Shown here: one piece after another, positions 51,194 through 64,000 of the stretch
How positions within the stretch are numbered: the stretch's first letter is position 1
How the letters are laid out: the number at the start of each line of letters is the position of its first letter
Assembly: GCA_019915135.1 (NCBI GenBank)
Contig: JAHLMK010000008.1
Coordinates: forward strand, 992,001-1,056,000
Origin: Strobilurus pachycystidiatus
Lineage: Eukaryota > Basidiomycota > Agaricomycetes > Agaricales > Physalacriaceae
Length of the DNA stretch: 64,000 nucleotides
Direction of reading: 5' to 3'
The notes under the pieces: generated by a model
Databases searched by the model: none
What the model was told of the DNA's origin: nothing
The model's input: the letters and a program-made list of their open reading frames with translations, nothing else
Program-made: the position numbers and the translations under genes

Positions 51194-52043
51194 CTATCGT
51201 TTGAGCGAGTGACCCGAATGCTCAGTGAATGAGTATACGTGGACGTCATGGGGGGCGCTAGAGCCGTCGATGAAGAATGTATCCACGAAGCCCTTGTCTA
51301 GCGCCATGGGACTTACGACATACACCCCGTCCTTTCTTGAGTCGATGTCGACGGTCCGTGCATTGAACTTGACGTACATGGAAGCTGTGTAGTGCTGGTC
51401 ATGCCAGAGAGATATGTCAGTCATGGTATGGCCGCTGACGGCAAGTCGTACCTCTACTATTGACTAGCATTGAGGGGGGACCTTACATACCACAGGCAAT
51501 AGAGCACTGTCAAGGTTCTTACCCCAGAAAAACGGCATGAGTGGGTCTTCAGAGGTGGCGTATTGTTGGATGTCGTTGATTTCGGAAAGGAAAAGCATGC
51601 AAATAGCGTCCCGTGACAGGAAGAACATAGCGCAGTGAATGGAAGAGTCAATAACATCTTTTCCTATCAGGACGGAGCCGCGATGCTAGAGCCCAGGCTG
51701 AGAAATGACTTTGCTGCTGTTCTGGGGTCAGTTCACTGTCACCATTGTCGAGTATGTTCAGATAAGAAGACTGGGTCAGTCATTAGTATAACGCATTGGC
51801 GTAATCTTGCCCTGACACTTTTGAGAATCGGAAGACGTTCATTAGTTGTCGATGAACGAGGATCATTGTAAATCTCGATGATCCGTCCCCAACTCGCCTG
51901 AATGTCGTCAGGTACCCATTGAATCCATTGCTTTCGTATGAGGAAAGCTCGAGAGACGAAGAAGGGCCCACTTCGCAAGGAGCTCGGGATGACCAGACCA
52001 CACGTCTAGGCATCGAAGCTTCACCATTCAACTTCAAGAACAT
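51194..52043 (-). pseudogene. Unrecognised minus-strand coding-like exons
   Basis: Two stretches look like protein. One is about 55 codons ending in QQYATSEDPLMPFFWG before a GTAAGA donor at about 51522. The other is about 77 codons (WHDQHYTASMYVKF, DIDSRKDGVYVVSP, GFVDTFFIDGSSAPHDVHVY) ending at a stop, 51194. Upstream pieces (WVPDDIQASWGRIIEIYNDP and others) lie in different frames without clean splice joins. No family is recognised. It may be a rapidly evolving gene with introns I cannot place, or a decaying one. Confidence 0.35.
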
Positions 52044-53924
52044 GTTTGTGCCTCAACCTGGGTAGTAAAGACGGTCCATCTTTGATAACTTTCAGCAATC
52101 GTGCCGTGACTAAAAGGTCCTAGAGTTGCAGGTATGGATGGATCAGAGGTAGAGAGACACTGTTCCCGGACGAATTCTTCGAAGCTGTTACGTACCTTCA
52201 AACACTGAAAACCTGTGACCTTGCAAGCATCAGAGAGCTAAGGCTATGATCTGTTCAAATTAGCACGCACCCGTTCGACAATCACGCACATACACAAATT
52301 CAGAAAGTTCCGCACTCTGGATAGATGGTCAGAAATGTGCCATCGAAAGCGAAAGAAGCGGTCTTGAGCCGTATCGGAAAGATGAAACAGCGTCAGTCGG
52401 TTGAATCAGCATGGTTCTACCCGGTCGTTGAAATCTTTCAAGTAAAACGAGTTATCATTACCCATTTCAGCCTCGCATCTCAGGCATTGCAGACGTCAAA
52501 TTTCTACGGCCACTGAAAAGTTCTGAGGCATCAGGAACAAGAAGACCAGTAGTATCTCGCTCCTCGTCGACCAGCTGCCTTGATAAAACGATATCCTGCC
52601 GACAGAAGTCCGAGAGCCTCATCTGCTCAGTAATTCCTGGAATGAGGGGTGAGGCTACAGGCAAATGCATCCGCATGGACGAAAACTCGCTGGGAGCCAT
52701 AAAGTTGAACCGAAACGAAAGAAAAATAAGTAGAGCGCACGCGTTGAAGCCTGGCATAATCCTAGTCACCAGTGCGCCATCATGTAAGCTAAGGCGATTC
52801 AATGTCGATGCACCATGGTGTTTAGTGTATTTCCCAGCATGTCGTGGGTCTAATGCTTGGAGTGTGGACTTGTTGGGTTGGAAATCATGCGCGACCTCTG
52901 AGAATCCTGGTGACCGCCGTGCCGACGTCATGCAGTAGAAGTCATTGGCGAGGGTTTGCAAGCCAACTGACACGATGAATCAGTTGAAAGTAAGACGTAT
53001 GATTCATACACATTACAGATCGCCTGCCCGTCGGTGTGTGAGACTCCGGTCCGATACCATGCTCGCCCTAGCTGCCAAAGATACCTGTGATGAATGTACA
53101 CGCGCAAATCGGGCTAGAACGCGCGTAAAAGTGGGGAACGTACGGTCATGTTCCTCAGGCAGCGTTGATGAGCACAACTTACAAAGTTACATTCGGCAAT
53201 TCAATTGACACACCAACAGACTATATCAATTGTGGCCGGGGGAGCCCGCCAGGTGTGATAAGTCTTGCAGGAATTTAATCAATGGCCGAAGAGCTTGCGG
53301 AGATATGTAAGCTACTAACCGAGAGTCGCTTACATGCAGTCGCCACCGTCCCGCCACCGTCGTACCAACCTGATGTCGCTACAGTGACTGGTTTTGAGAA
53401 ATAGGCGCACTCGGTCGATGAGCGAATGATGCGACCTGCTTCATGGCTACAGGGCGCAGAAAAACGGTGAATGTAATCTTCTCAGTCGAGGGGATCCGAG
53501 TCCTTGCGGCGAAAGTCCAGCTCTGGTTCCTGGCGTTGACTCATTGCAAATACTGCCACCTGAATTGAACAATTGATAACGAGATCCATGCATTCACTTG
53601 CAGCGGCAGAGTCGGAAGAACCCTAATCACACATTGTCAGACTAGTATCTAAGCGGTGCCAGCGAAAGCCTACGTTCGAACTGATGGTGATGCCAGATGG
53701 ATTGATATCGGGTAGGCAGACGATCCCATAGACTTTGTCAAAATAAGGTGGAGGCAAGCTGTCTGTGGCGCAAACAAACATGGACTATGATGGAGAGACT
53801 CAGACAGGTCCAGGCGCCGGCGATCATGATGCACTCATGTCGGTCTCTGCCGAAAACAGCAGGTGATCGAAACGACAGACGACTGCGACAAGCCCCACTG
53901 ACGCCCTGCAACCTCGACGCTCAC
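52044..53924. other. Gene-poor stretch with scattered possible exons
   Basis: About 1.9 kb. On the minus strand a signal-peptide-like start (MIAGAWTCLSLSIIVHVCLR, ATG near 53827) is followed in a shifted frame by PPPYFDKVYGIVCLPDINPS. After a possible intron there is GSSDSAAASECMDLVINCS. A second hydrophobic start (MPGFNACALLIFLSFRFNFM) lies near 52757. None joins into a convincing model. No repeat or transposon hallmark was recognised. Confidence 0.3.
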
Positions 53925-55472
53925 CATGACCTCGAATGAGCACATTCGTATCCTGACGCTAAATTGCTGGTCCGCTGCATTAACTTCTTACCACTTTTAT
54001 TGACTCAACAGTAGCTCAACAGGGGACTCAAATTCGTTGCCAAGAATCGCACGGAGCGTGTTCGGGCAATTGCAACTGAGCTTTCCAACTCGAACTACGA
54101 CATTGTAACGCTCCAAGAGCTTTGGGTCTACACCGACTATGAACACGTTAGAGACTCCGTCTCCAGGAACTTGCCATACTCAAAGTTCTTCTACAGGTGT
54201 GGACATATCATGGAACCGGTCGCTTATTATGAAATATTGAACGCACGTTAGCGGTGCGCTGGGCGCAGGACTGGCTATATTCACGCGTTTCCCGATCATT
54301 GCAACGGCAGTGCACCCTTACTCCCTAAATGGCCAGCCACTGGATGTTGCAGCGGGTGACTGGTTCGTTGGTAAAGCTGCAGCCAGCGTTGTCGTGCTCC
54401 ATCCTGTCCTCGGCGGGATGCAAATATTCAATACACATGTACGCATTCCCTTCGCCGTCATCATATCGCGAAAATGACGCTTTTTACGCGTGGTAGCTTT
54501 TTGCGAAAGGCGGTGAAGGTGGCCCGGAACACGTTAAAGCCCATCGTTTGGTCAACGCCTGGGAGTTTGCTAAATTGGCGAGGCAAGCCGCCGAACTTGG
54601 ACTTTATGTGATTGCTGTATGTTTGGTTTTCTCCTTCCTTTTCTTGTTTATCATTGAACTGTCACTTCCAGGCAGGTGATTTCAACAGCGCCCCGACAGC
54701 CCTCCCTATGACCATCATTCGCGACCACGCTTCGCTCTCCGACTCGTGGTCCGTTGTACACCCGAACTCGAACGCGGACGCCACGAGCACGATCCCTCCA
54801 CCTCTCGAGGCGATCAAACAATTTGGTGTGACAGCTGATTCTCCCATCAACTCGTATTCCTCAGGCAAGTCGCTCGAGCCGTACGCCCGCAAATTCTGGG
54901 GTAAACGACTCGACTACGTTTTCTACCGTCAGCCTTTGAAGCGTACCCAGTCACAACCGCGCTTGCACTGCGTCGACTGCAGAGTTGTGCTCACGGAGAA
55001 AGTGCCGGGCGCCAATTTCTCTTTCTCAGACCATTTCGGCCTCGAATCCGTTCTGGAAATCCAAAACACGAATTCCGCAGGCCCTGATTCCTCGGTGCCA
55101 GCGGAATCGAGCACTGAGCTATCCAGCGCAACGATAACTGAGACCATCCAGGCGTTGGCGGCGTGTTACCGCTTCTCTCGTTTCCGCGCACGCAGAGAGT
55201 TATACGTATTCGGACTCTGTCTCATCCTTCTTGCGGGATTGACGATTGGCTCGTCGTGGTTGCCGCATCCATGGATCAATCCGATTTTCATGATCTTCAC
55301 CATCTTTATCGCATGGCTGGCCACAACCATGCTCTATTCGGGCTTTCTATATGGCCAGTGGGAGTGCAATGCCCTGACGAATGTTGTCGAGGAGTTGGAA
55401 ATATTTAGAAAGGGTTGGGACATTCAAAGGAGAAGTCGTTCCTTGAGCACGGGAAGTCTGCCAAGCGTCTAG
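53925..55472 (+). CDS. ISC1: Inositol phosphosphingolipid phospholipase C (neutral sphingomyelinase type)
   Basis: Five exons, about 438 residues. The exonuclease-endonuclease-phosphatase fold starts HIRILTLNCWGLKFV with the metal Asn. It continues YDIVTLQELWVYTDYEHV (metal Glu), SGALGAGLAIFTRFPI, the P-loop-like region, QIFNTH, AGDFNSAPTALPM (catalytic Asp/Asn), KRLDYVFYR and FSDHFGLE (general base His). Two C-terminal membrane segments (VFGLCLILLAGLTIG, IFMIFTIFIAWLATTML) match Isc1. The enzyme hydrolyses inositol phosphosphingolipids, or sphingomyelin where present, to ceramide in ER and mitochondrial membranes. The first exon is only about 47 nt before the intron that splits the Trp codon. 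Confidence 0.93.
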
Positions 55473-55807
55473 GTCATGGTCTTTTAATTTCTTAGGATGG
55501 ACATTGCACAATATACTAGCATTTTATACACGCACGCCAAGCTCTGCAATCACAATGAGACTCGCGTTCAGCGCTTGTCTCAGTCCCTTGAGCTTGAGCG
55601 CTTGAGCCTCTTGAGCTTGAGGTGTGCAGAGAGCGCTTCACCGCTCCATTGCCCCGATTTGGAAGTTGTCTCGTTTCGTCGGCATCCTTGCTTTGACGAT
55701 CACACTCACGATCATCAAGAGCCCGACTTGAGCCCGACAGTCTAACACGGCTCAAAACTGTACGCCGTCAGGTCAAACATCGAGATTGGGAGCGTCGACA
55801 TTCCAAG
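55473..55807. other. Intergenic ISC1 / MAP2 with CTTGAG repeats
   Basis: 335 bp between tandem genes. The notable content is the hexamer repeat at 55587-55622 and GAGCCCGACTT(GAGCCCGAC) repeats near 55720. No gene. Confidence 0.5.
55587..55622. repeat. CTTGAG hexamer cluster
   Basis: Five near-contiguous CTTGAG units within 36 bp, separated by 0-4 bp, in the gap before MAP2. Confidence 0.8.
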
Positions 55808-57540
<1,733 letters not shown>

Positions 57541-57936
57541 ACTGCGGCCATTCATGTATCACATGTGTCATGTTCAATGCGATTCGGCGTTCGTTTCGGA
57601 GGACATTACATGGAAGCGCCCCAGAAGTCATAGTGTTAGCGGGCCGATGAAATGGGATAATCCCTGGCGGCGGCGGCGATCAGGTGATTGTCTGTGATTG
57701 TGCAGCCTGAGCAAGATTTATGACGCAGGGCATATTTACTCAAACACCCAGATCCGGTGGCCGCTGTTCTAAGAGGAGCTATCAGCTATTGCGTCCCCCA
57801 CCTCTGAAACTCTTTTTAGTCGGGCTGCACGTACGTGACCTGGCATTATTCTTCCTCTTACCCCGCGGGCGTTGTCCTCTCTGTCGCTTTCTCTCTCTTG
57901 TTCCGCCACCACGACTGTCTGAACTCAATACACGAC
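57541..57936. other. Intergenic MAP2 / hydrolase
   Basis: About 400 bp between tandem genes. A pyrimidine-rich stretch just before the hydrolase ATG is probably leader. No gene or TATA box. Confidence 0.4.
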
Positions 57937-59929
57937 ATGGCTGCTGCTGCCGTTTTAGGATACAACAATTCCCCAGCGCCCACCGTCCTTCCATGTCCTC
58001 CAGGATGCGACAAACACGAGGCGTGCCAGGTGAATCGCACCTTGTTGCAGTACTACAGTGAGGGAGTCGCTCCCCCTTCAGCACGCATGGGGATCAAGGT
58101 CGCACCAAATGCTAATGGCCCTCTACCGACGTTGAAGCCGTGGCAATACTGGAAACATGGGTGGTACCTTGCTAGCAAGGGTGCGTCATCCGGACTTGAC
58201 GAGACACCTTACTGATATCCCATGAAGCGACACAAATTACCGGCGACATCGTTTCTCACACACTCTGGGGCCCACGTCGACCGACCTGGGGTATCGAGAT
58301 GACTTTGATCTCCAGTCTGATGCGCGATGCTTCGAGCCTAAACTTCATGCTAGACGTTGTACGTCGCCTTGTTTATCCTTCGCTTGCCACTTCTTTTGAA
58401 CGCGCGTTACAGTCAATGATACGAACTCTAATGAGTCTGGGAGGTCTGGCACCTCTTCCTTCTGATGCTTTAGTGACCCCGGTTACTTTTCGCGTCAAGC
58501 GCCGCCGCTTGAGAGGAATACTTGCCGATCTTGACGCCAAGGAGACCGGGCAGAGAGAGTTGTCTGGGGAATGGGTTGTCGGCAAGAAGACATGGCAGCG
58601 GCTGCAGGGCGAATGGAAGGTCGCTCAGGCGGCGAAACAAGAAAACAAACAGCCGAGCGCAGAAATGGGCAGAAAGACCGAGATGGTCGTAATGTATATC
58701 CACGGAGGTGCGTCTGCCGCCGTAAGCGATATCACATGCAACTCAATGTGCCACAGGTGGTTATGTTTTCGGGAGTCCTGCCTCCCAGAGACAACTGTCT
58801 GTCCCTCTAGCTTTGCACACCGATGCGCGTGTGTTCTCTCTCGACTATCGACTCGCTCCCGAGAGTACTTTCCCTGGACCACTCCACGACGCAGTCTGCG
58901 GATACCTGAGGCTAGTCGAAGATCTGCACATTCCCGCAGAAAATATCATTATCAGTGGCGATAGCGCCGGCGGGGGGCTTTCGCTTGCGTTATTACTCTA
59001 CCTCCGCGACAATGACTACCCTATGCCCGCCGGTGCTATATTGATGTCGCCCTGGGTCGGTATGTGCTCCTTCGCGCCTCTGAAAATCTTATTCATTCTC
59101 AAACTTCATCCAAGATCTGACCATGAGCTGCCAATCATGGGACACCAACCGTCCGTACGATATTGTCCCCAGTTTTACACCCCAGGACCGGCTCAATCCC
59201 ATCGCCGCCTATCTTGGAAATGACAAGTTGCACAAGTATCTGATGCACCCGTACGCGAGTCCCATCTTTGCCGACTTCACGGGTCTACCGCCTCTTCTCA
59301 TCACAGCGGGAGACTCGGAAGTGTTCCGAGACGAAATCACATTGCTCGCTCATAAAGCGTCTGTCGCTGGCGTCAAAGTGTGTCATGAGCTGTATGAAGA
59401 TATGGTAGGTTTTCATTCAATGTACCCGTACGTTGACATTGTTCGCTAAGTCTCCGTCCAGGTACACGTCTTCCAGCTCTTTCCCTTCCTAGAGGCTTGT
59501 ACCAAATCTTTCCAGTCCATGGCCGACTTTGTCCAGAATACGCTGCCCCTCCACCAGACCGGGAAGCCGCAGGCGCTCACTGCCAAGGCGGAGATGGGTT
59601 TGGAAGGAGAAATGGACACCAAAGATTCCCTTTTCATCGATACCGACGGTGTCGCCACTTCTGTCTCTGTTGAGGGTATCAAGGACCGCCTTGAAGCGGA
59701 GGAATCCGAGTCGCCGACCATCCAGACACGGCCTACTCATGGCCGTGCCTCGTCGCAATACCTTGTCCCTCACCCCGAATGGAAGGCTGTTGCCGGGAAC
59801 GCCCCGTCTCCTTCGTTGCGTCGCAATGTCAGTCACGGAGACATCGGGCAGCTCGTCGACAACTGGAACTCTGGCCCCGCTAACGAGACACAGGTCTACC
59901 GTCAGCCCAACCCTCCTTCTGAGGTGTAG
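57937..59929 (+). CDS. Alpha/beta hydrolase of the hormone-sensitive-lipase type
   Basis: About 575 residues, six or seven exons. The oxyanion motif VVMYIHGGGYVFGS is split by an intron. The nucleophile elbow is IISGDSAGGGLSLALLLYL. The acid is in LLITAGDSEVFRDEI, and the His in MVHVFQLFPFL after the last intron. DYRLAPESTFPGPLHDAV is the HSL-family signature. Fungal relatives deacetylate sterols or hydrolyse acylglycerols or short esters; the substrate is not readable. An N-terminal region of ~210 residues and a ~140-residue C-terminal tail rich in Ser/Glu (EAEESESPTIQTRPT) extend beyond the core. No signal peptide, so intracellular or lipid-droplet linked. Confidence 0.86.
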
Positions 59930-60701
59930 AACCAATGAGCATATACTCGTATAATCTGAACAAGCTATCTGTAGCCGTTATTAATGACTTCATGCTTCTT
60001 TACCTACCCACATACAGTGTACATACTTGCATACGAAGCTGCTGTACATATGTATCATAATCGCATGTCAATGACAACTATGAAGGTAATATTTGCAACA
60101 TTGCGTCAGGATGGACACTCCGAGTCAGCGCTCTCAAGACGATGGGCGCTCAGCGATGCAGAAAGAGAATCATTTGTATCTATGCTGGTGGAAGTGAAGA
60201 AATGACCTACTATGAGTTAACCGACGAGACAGACAACTCAGTGTCCTCTACGGCAGGCTTGATTGGGTGATGAGCTTTGAGCAATGGCCAGTGAGTCTCG
60301 CCTCTGCACTCAGTAGCGAGGGCGTCACTGGCGTGCACTGAGACTTGGGTCATGGCTTGGCCCTTGAAAGTTGGGACTTCAAGGGGCCTTGGGCCGCTTG
60401 GCGGCCTTGGCCCAATGCCCTTGCCAAGTGCAGTGCTGAGTACTCTGAGTGGGGAGTTTGCATCATCAACATATCATGATTCATGACCGACACTTGTCGC
60501 TACTGTCTGGAGTCTGAACTCTCAACTCGAGTCTCTGGACATACTTGTAACTTAATACTGCGGCGTGCGCCACAATCCACTTTGAGACTTCAAAGTTCAA
60601 ACGACCCTAGAGACTTAACTTTTAAGTCTATAGACTAGACTACTGTAGTAAGACTACTGTCACCTGTGACCTGTCTCAAAAGCCACAAGAGACAAAACTT
60701 T
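59930..60701. other. Intergenic before the tRNA; low-complexity GC patch
   Basis: No gene. 60360-60425 is a patch of repeated CCTTGG/GGCC words that can pair imperfectly. 60580-60660 has repeated GAGACTT and AGACTACTGT words. These may be relics of a repeat; no terminal repeats or coding remains were recognised. Confidence 0.4.
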
Positions 60702-60788
60702 AGCCCACCGCGAGGGTCGAACTCGCAGCCTTCAGATCCGCCTAGTCATGTAAGAGTCTGACGCTCTATCCGATTGAGCTAGGCGGGC
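60702..60788 (-). tRNA. tRNA-Lys(CUU) with intron
   Basis: Reads on the minus strand as a full cloverleaf. The acceptor GCCCGCC pairs with GGTGGGC (one G-U). The D stem is GCTC/GAGC, the anticodon stem TCAGA/TCTGA, and the T arm GCGAG TTCGACC CTCGC. The anticodon loop is C-T-CTT-A interrupted after position 37 by a 13-nt intron (CATGACTAGGCGG), then A38. The spliced length is 74 nt. Internal promoter boxes are intact (TAGCTCAATCGG, GTTCGACCC). No CCA is encoded, as normal in eukaryotes. Confidence 0.95.
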
Positions 60789-61480
60789 TATGGACGGGAG
60801 CAGTGACTACCAGCTCTAGCACATAGTAGACTTGAGCGAGATTATCATTGACAGCTCTTTGACATGAAGAGAAATGATCCATCAGATCGAGATAAGCTGA
60901 AGAGAGAGGCTGTGGATGGGGATAAGGAGTGGTTGCATGCACGGTGAGTATGGAACGTGCGAAGGTCGGTGCGGGAATCATTTCGGGAAGAGAAACGGTG
61001 CTCAGAAGAGCGCTAATCAGACGTTTAAGTAGGCTTGCTCGAGCGCTCTTGGACGGCTACTACGGGAGAGTTATAATTCGAAGGCAAAGCTCTAAGCTGA
61101 ATGAGAACTAGTACTGAGTCCGGTCATTCGAGAAAGTCGGTGAATGGCAACTAAGTTATCGTCATGGTCTTGACTGCTGGCGCCATCGGTGAATAGAGGT
61201 AGGAGTGTTTGATGTTCCAGCTCTGTAGAAAGCATTCCTTGCAGAGTGTGTGGCGGCCGTGTACACGGCGAGTGCAGGTGGCATGGCACTGTACAGTAAA
61301 CATATCGAACATAGGCACGGTGGTAGCGCGGTATCTCCAGATGAGAACGTGCCCGGGGCTGCCGCGCTGTCCAAGCGCATTTCAGATTATATGACGCGGC
61401 TATGACGCGTGCCTAAAATTTAAATTTGGCTCTGGCCGAGATGTCAGTGCGAGGTACGTTGCTCGTTGCTATCATCGTCG
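60789..61480. other. Intergenic between tRNA and RhoGEF-like gene
   Basis: 690 bp without a supported gene; the frames here are short and unrelated to families I know. TTTAAATTT at 61419 precedes the next ATG by about 60 bp. Confidence 0.45.
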
Positions 61481-63196
61481 ATGGCCGACGTCGTGCCCGA
61501 CCTCGTCTTCAGCGCCGCGTCGTCGGCGTCGTCGCACAGCGGCGTCCCGGTGACCCCCGCCGACGTCCGATCCGCGAGACGGCCCAATAAACTCCGCAAA
61601 CAGCGTGCTGGTCCATCGTCATTCTCCTTCATCCCAGACAAACCGCCCGCCTTCTCGCATTTCCCCTTCACGTTCAGCGCGCCGTCCAGCCCGACCAGCA
61701 CCCTGCGCTATGCAAGCACAATCACGTCCACGACGCCTCTCGTCCGGCAGGATGGGCCCAAGCGGACGACGTCGATGCCATCACGGAAGCTGACCAAACT
61801 CAAGCCTGTCTCGACATCCTGCGCGAACCTGCCCGCACAGGCCAGCGAAGGGCTCGCGCGTCGGTCGACCCTGTCATTCAGCTTTCGGCGATCGCGGAGA
61901 AAGCAGGACTCCGCGTTGCAATCGCCTCTCCTGGCTGCGGCCGATCCTCCCCCGGTCAGCATGCGACTTGACGCCCACGTTTGCCTGTCTCACACGCTTT
62001 ATCGTAGCTTCCACCGCGTCAGCCCAAGTTCACACTCGGCGGCTGTGATTCTGATGATGACCAAGATGAAGACATACAAGAGGACCTCTCGCGCGAGCCG
62101 TTCCCCCACACCGAATCCCCTCCCGCGTCCTTTCTCTCTCCCGCGCCTGCAACACCCCCGCGACGCCCCCCACTCGTACGCAGGCAAGCGATGGTCCTCG
62201 CTGATCTCACTCGCAGACACAGCGGTGACTTTGACGAGCGCGAGGTCCGCCGCCGTCGGCGATGGACTCTGATGACGGACGAGGACATCACAGACCAGGC
62301 CTTTGCAGAAACAGTCTTCACACGCACCCAGTGCAAGTCTTGCGATGGCCACGAGTACGAGGAGTACCCGTACGATGACCTTGGCCTGCTCGGTCTCTCC
62401 GCAATGGACCATGACACTGTCAAGCGTTCAACATTGCTTGCCCTCTTGACTACCCGAGATTTGCTAAGGACGGAGAGGCATTATCTCGTGCAACTCCATA
62501 ATCTCATACAGACTACCTATGCTACCGGTCAATGGCCCCCCTACCCTTCCCCATCTCTCATGCACGAGCACCTTCTCACGCTCGTCGCCTGTTCTCAGAA
62601 GTTTCTACGGAAAATGGAGATCGACCCTAGTGTCACCGGTGTTGCAAGTGTCTTCGTGCAATTAGAGGACGATTTAGGACACGCGCTGGGAGGCTGGTGT
62701 GGTGTTGTTGGAGGCTGGTTTGACCAGGAGAGGCGCTCGAAACTCGTCCGTCGCAGGAGCCAATCCTCCAAAACACTTTCATCATATTCCCTGGCGCCCC
62801 CTCCGCCTCTGCCTGTCAGAGCCGCAACGGAGCCTGTGGGATCTCCTGATCAGTCTATGCCCACACCGCAGCGTGCGAAGAGTGTTTGGCGTAAAAATTG
62901 GACGCCGATTCCGACCTTTGTCGCTCCCACGCGTAACGCCGTTCCCGAACACTCTATTCGAGACCTTGGCATCCTGCCCGTTCAACGCGTCACACGTTAT
63001 GTGCTGTTCTTCCGAGGTCAGTCATCTGAGAGTCTTTCACGTCCACATGAAAATTGAGATACCCACAGATCTATTAAAACACACCGACTTGGGCTCTCCT
63101 TCGCGCGATGTCGTCGAAGCAGCCGTTCGCGCATCCATGCGTATAGCCCAGCGGTGTGACGAAGCGCAGTCTCACAAACGATTCTCTCGCGCATAA
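61481..63196 (+). CDS. DH-domain (RhoGEF-like) protein
   Basis: Three exons, about 537 residues. A Ser/Pro-rich N-terminus with basic clusters leads to an acidic linker (DSDDDQDEDIQEDL). The Dbl-homology-like domain begins about residue 285 with LLALLTTRDLLRTERHYLVQ (CR1-like). It has a Ser/Pro-rich insert, and the most conserved helix is LGILPVQRVTRYVLFFRDLL with KHTD after the second intron (CGAG|GTCAGT...CCACAG). DH domains load GTP onto Rho/Cdc42. No PH domain follows; the protein ends about 45 residues later. ATG 61481 was chosen; an upstream ATG at 61441 is followed by a possible donor. Catalytic competence is uncertain. Confidence 0.72.
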
Positions 63197-64000
63197 TGCC
63201 CCCTCACGATCTGTCAAAAATGTACGTTATGGCTGACGCGATATTCTTAAAACTGTCTTAATTATTATATCATCCTGTACTACCATCATCATCTCTTTAC
63301 GGGCGCCACTCGCATTAACTGAATATTTGTTTTCTTACTGGTTTCAACGTCGACATAGATACCCTCGCTCTAACGTTTCCATACTTACGTCATTACTTAT
63401 CGCGCGTAGGCACATTACATGCTTAGGAAGGCATGGGGTTCATAAACGCAGTCATGATCAATTAAACTCTACCGCTTCATTTTGTTCGACTAGCGCGCTC
63501 GATACTCCACTGATAGTGAAAGACGTACGTTGAGCGCACTGACAACTAGATTGTCGGTTGTGACGTGAGCGGTAGGATGCGTCTTTAGGTTCGCGTAAAG
63601 AAGCATGTTCGACTCATTGGCACATCCTTGTCAAGGCGTCAAGGGCCAATGTGGCGTCTTGGGGGAACACGTTGAATTGAAACATCTCGCAAGCAGTCTG
63701 GTGGCGCCTCCTACTGATCTGCGTGACCTTTGTCTTGACATAGAAGGCGGAAATGACTGCTGATCGCCTCCCGTCGCAGTGCTAAGTCCGCAAGAAGCTG
63801 AAGGCAGGTATAGATAACTTTCGCCCCAATGACATACGAAGCTGCTCACATGAAGTGCTGCACATTCGCGCACGTAAGTAGACGTGTCCATTCAATCACC
63901 CTTGCCTTGAGGTTGACCTACACAGTAGTTTCGCGGCAAGCGGTGCTCGACTGGATACATTCAGTAAGACCGCAGCCGGTAGGTGGTTCACCTATGTGGA
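63197..64000. other. 3' flank to window end, no gene recognised
   Basis: 800 bp of AT-richer sequence. The minus-strand frame at 63631-63891 has no family resemblance and no splice context, so it is not called. Confidence 0.4.

Noticed and set aside
60360..60425. GC-rich imperfect palindrome as a structured ncRNA
   Set aside because: Arms do not pair cleanly; better described as low-complexity CCTTGG/GGCC words.
60789..61394. Short frames on both strands after the tRNA
   Set aside because: All 60-72 codons, no motif or splice support.
63631..63891. 86-codon minus-strand frame near the window end
   Set aside because: No recognisable features; could only be judged with sequence beyond the window.

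Overview
This window is nuclear DNA from a filamentous basidiomycete, most likely an Agaricomycete. The evidence is dense protein genes on both strands, introns of about 45-65 bp in nearly every gene (mostly GT-AG, three GC-AG), intergenic gaps of 0.1-1.5 kb, and a gene set typical of mushrooms: Rim9/PalI, Sin3, Exo5, a siderophore transporter, an RTA1-like protein and a secreted intradiol-dioxygenase-like protein. There are no operons, ribosome-binding sites, CRISPR arrays or intact transposons. All multi-exon models were built by eye from splice signals plus family resemblance.

Layout. 1-0.9 kb: 3' part of a Rim9/PalI pH-sensing membrane protein (-). 1.85-2.7 kb: first member of a three-gene family of short proteins with an N-terminal hydrophobic segment and a Ser/Pro-rich body (the others are at 8.0-9.0 kb and 47.9-49.1 kb). 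3.2-4.8 kb: branched-chain 2-oxoacid dehydrogenase E2. 5.0-5.5 kb: secreted Cys-rich SH3b-like protein, beside a ~320-bp tandem duplication carrying a signal-peptide exon. 9.3-11.0 kb: FAD monooxygenase (-), divergent from SIN3 (11.2-15.7 kb). 15.9-17.7 kb: single-pass membrane protein with two PPxY and three PSAP motifs. 18.8-21.4 kb: SYO1. 21.6-22.1 kb: RidA-like protein. 22.2-23.8 kb: hydroxyisobutyrate-dehydrogenase-like protein (-), divergent from a NAK-family kinase (24.0-28.0 kb). 28.4-29.3 kb: Ctr-like copper transporter.

29.6-31.8 kb: EXO5 (-), divergent from a siderophore transporter (32.7-35.5 kb, 20 introns, one exon of 5 nt) whose upstream region has a perfect iron-type GATA site. 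36.2-37.4 kb: RTA1-like membrane protein. 37.6-38.2 kb: NXT1/p15 mRNA export factor. 38.4-42.2 kb: PRP22 (-), sharing a 119-bp promoter gap with a DHX29/57-class helicase (42.3-47.3 kb). 49.6-50.7 kb: secreted intradiol-dioxygenase-like protein (-). 51.2-53.9 kb: no confident gene, only scattered possible exons. 53.9-55.5 kb: ISC1 sphingolipid phospholipase C. 55.8-57.5 kb: methionine aminopeptidase 2. 57.9-59.9 kb: hormone-sensitive-lipase-type hydrolase. 60.7 kb: intron-containing tRNA-Lys(CUU) (-). 61.5-63.2 kb: DH-domain RhoGEF-like protein.

Most genes are housekeeping genes with no single shared pathway. The RNA genes (PRP22, DHX29/57-like, NXT1) lie next to each other, and iron and copper transport genes flank EXO5. 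The items most worth a second look are the three-member membrane-anchored family, the microexons in the transporter and in the helicase P-loop, the PPxY/PSAP membrane protein, and the duplicated signal-peptide exon.
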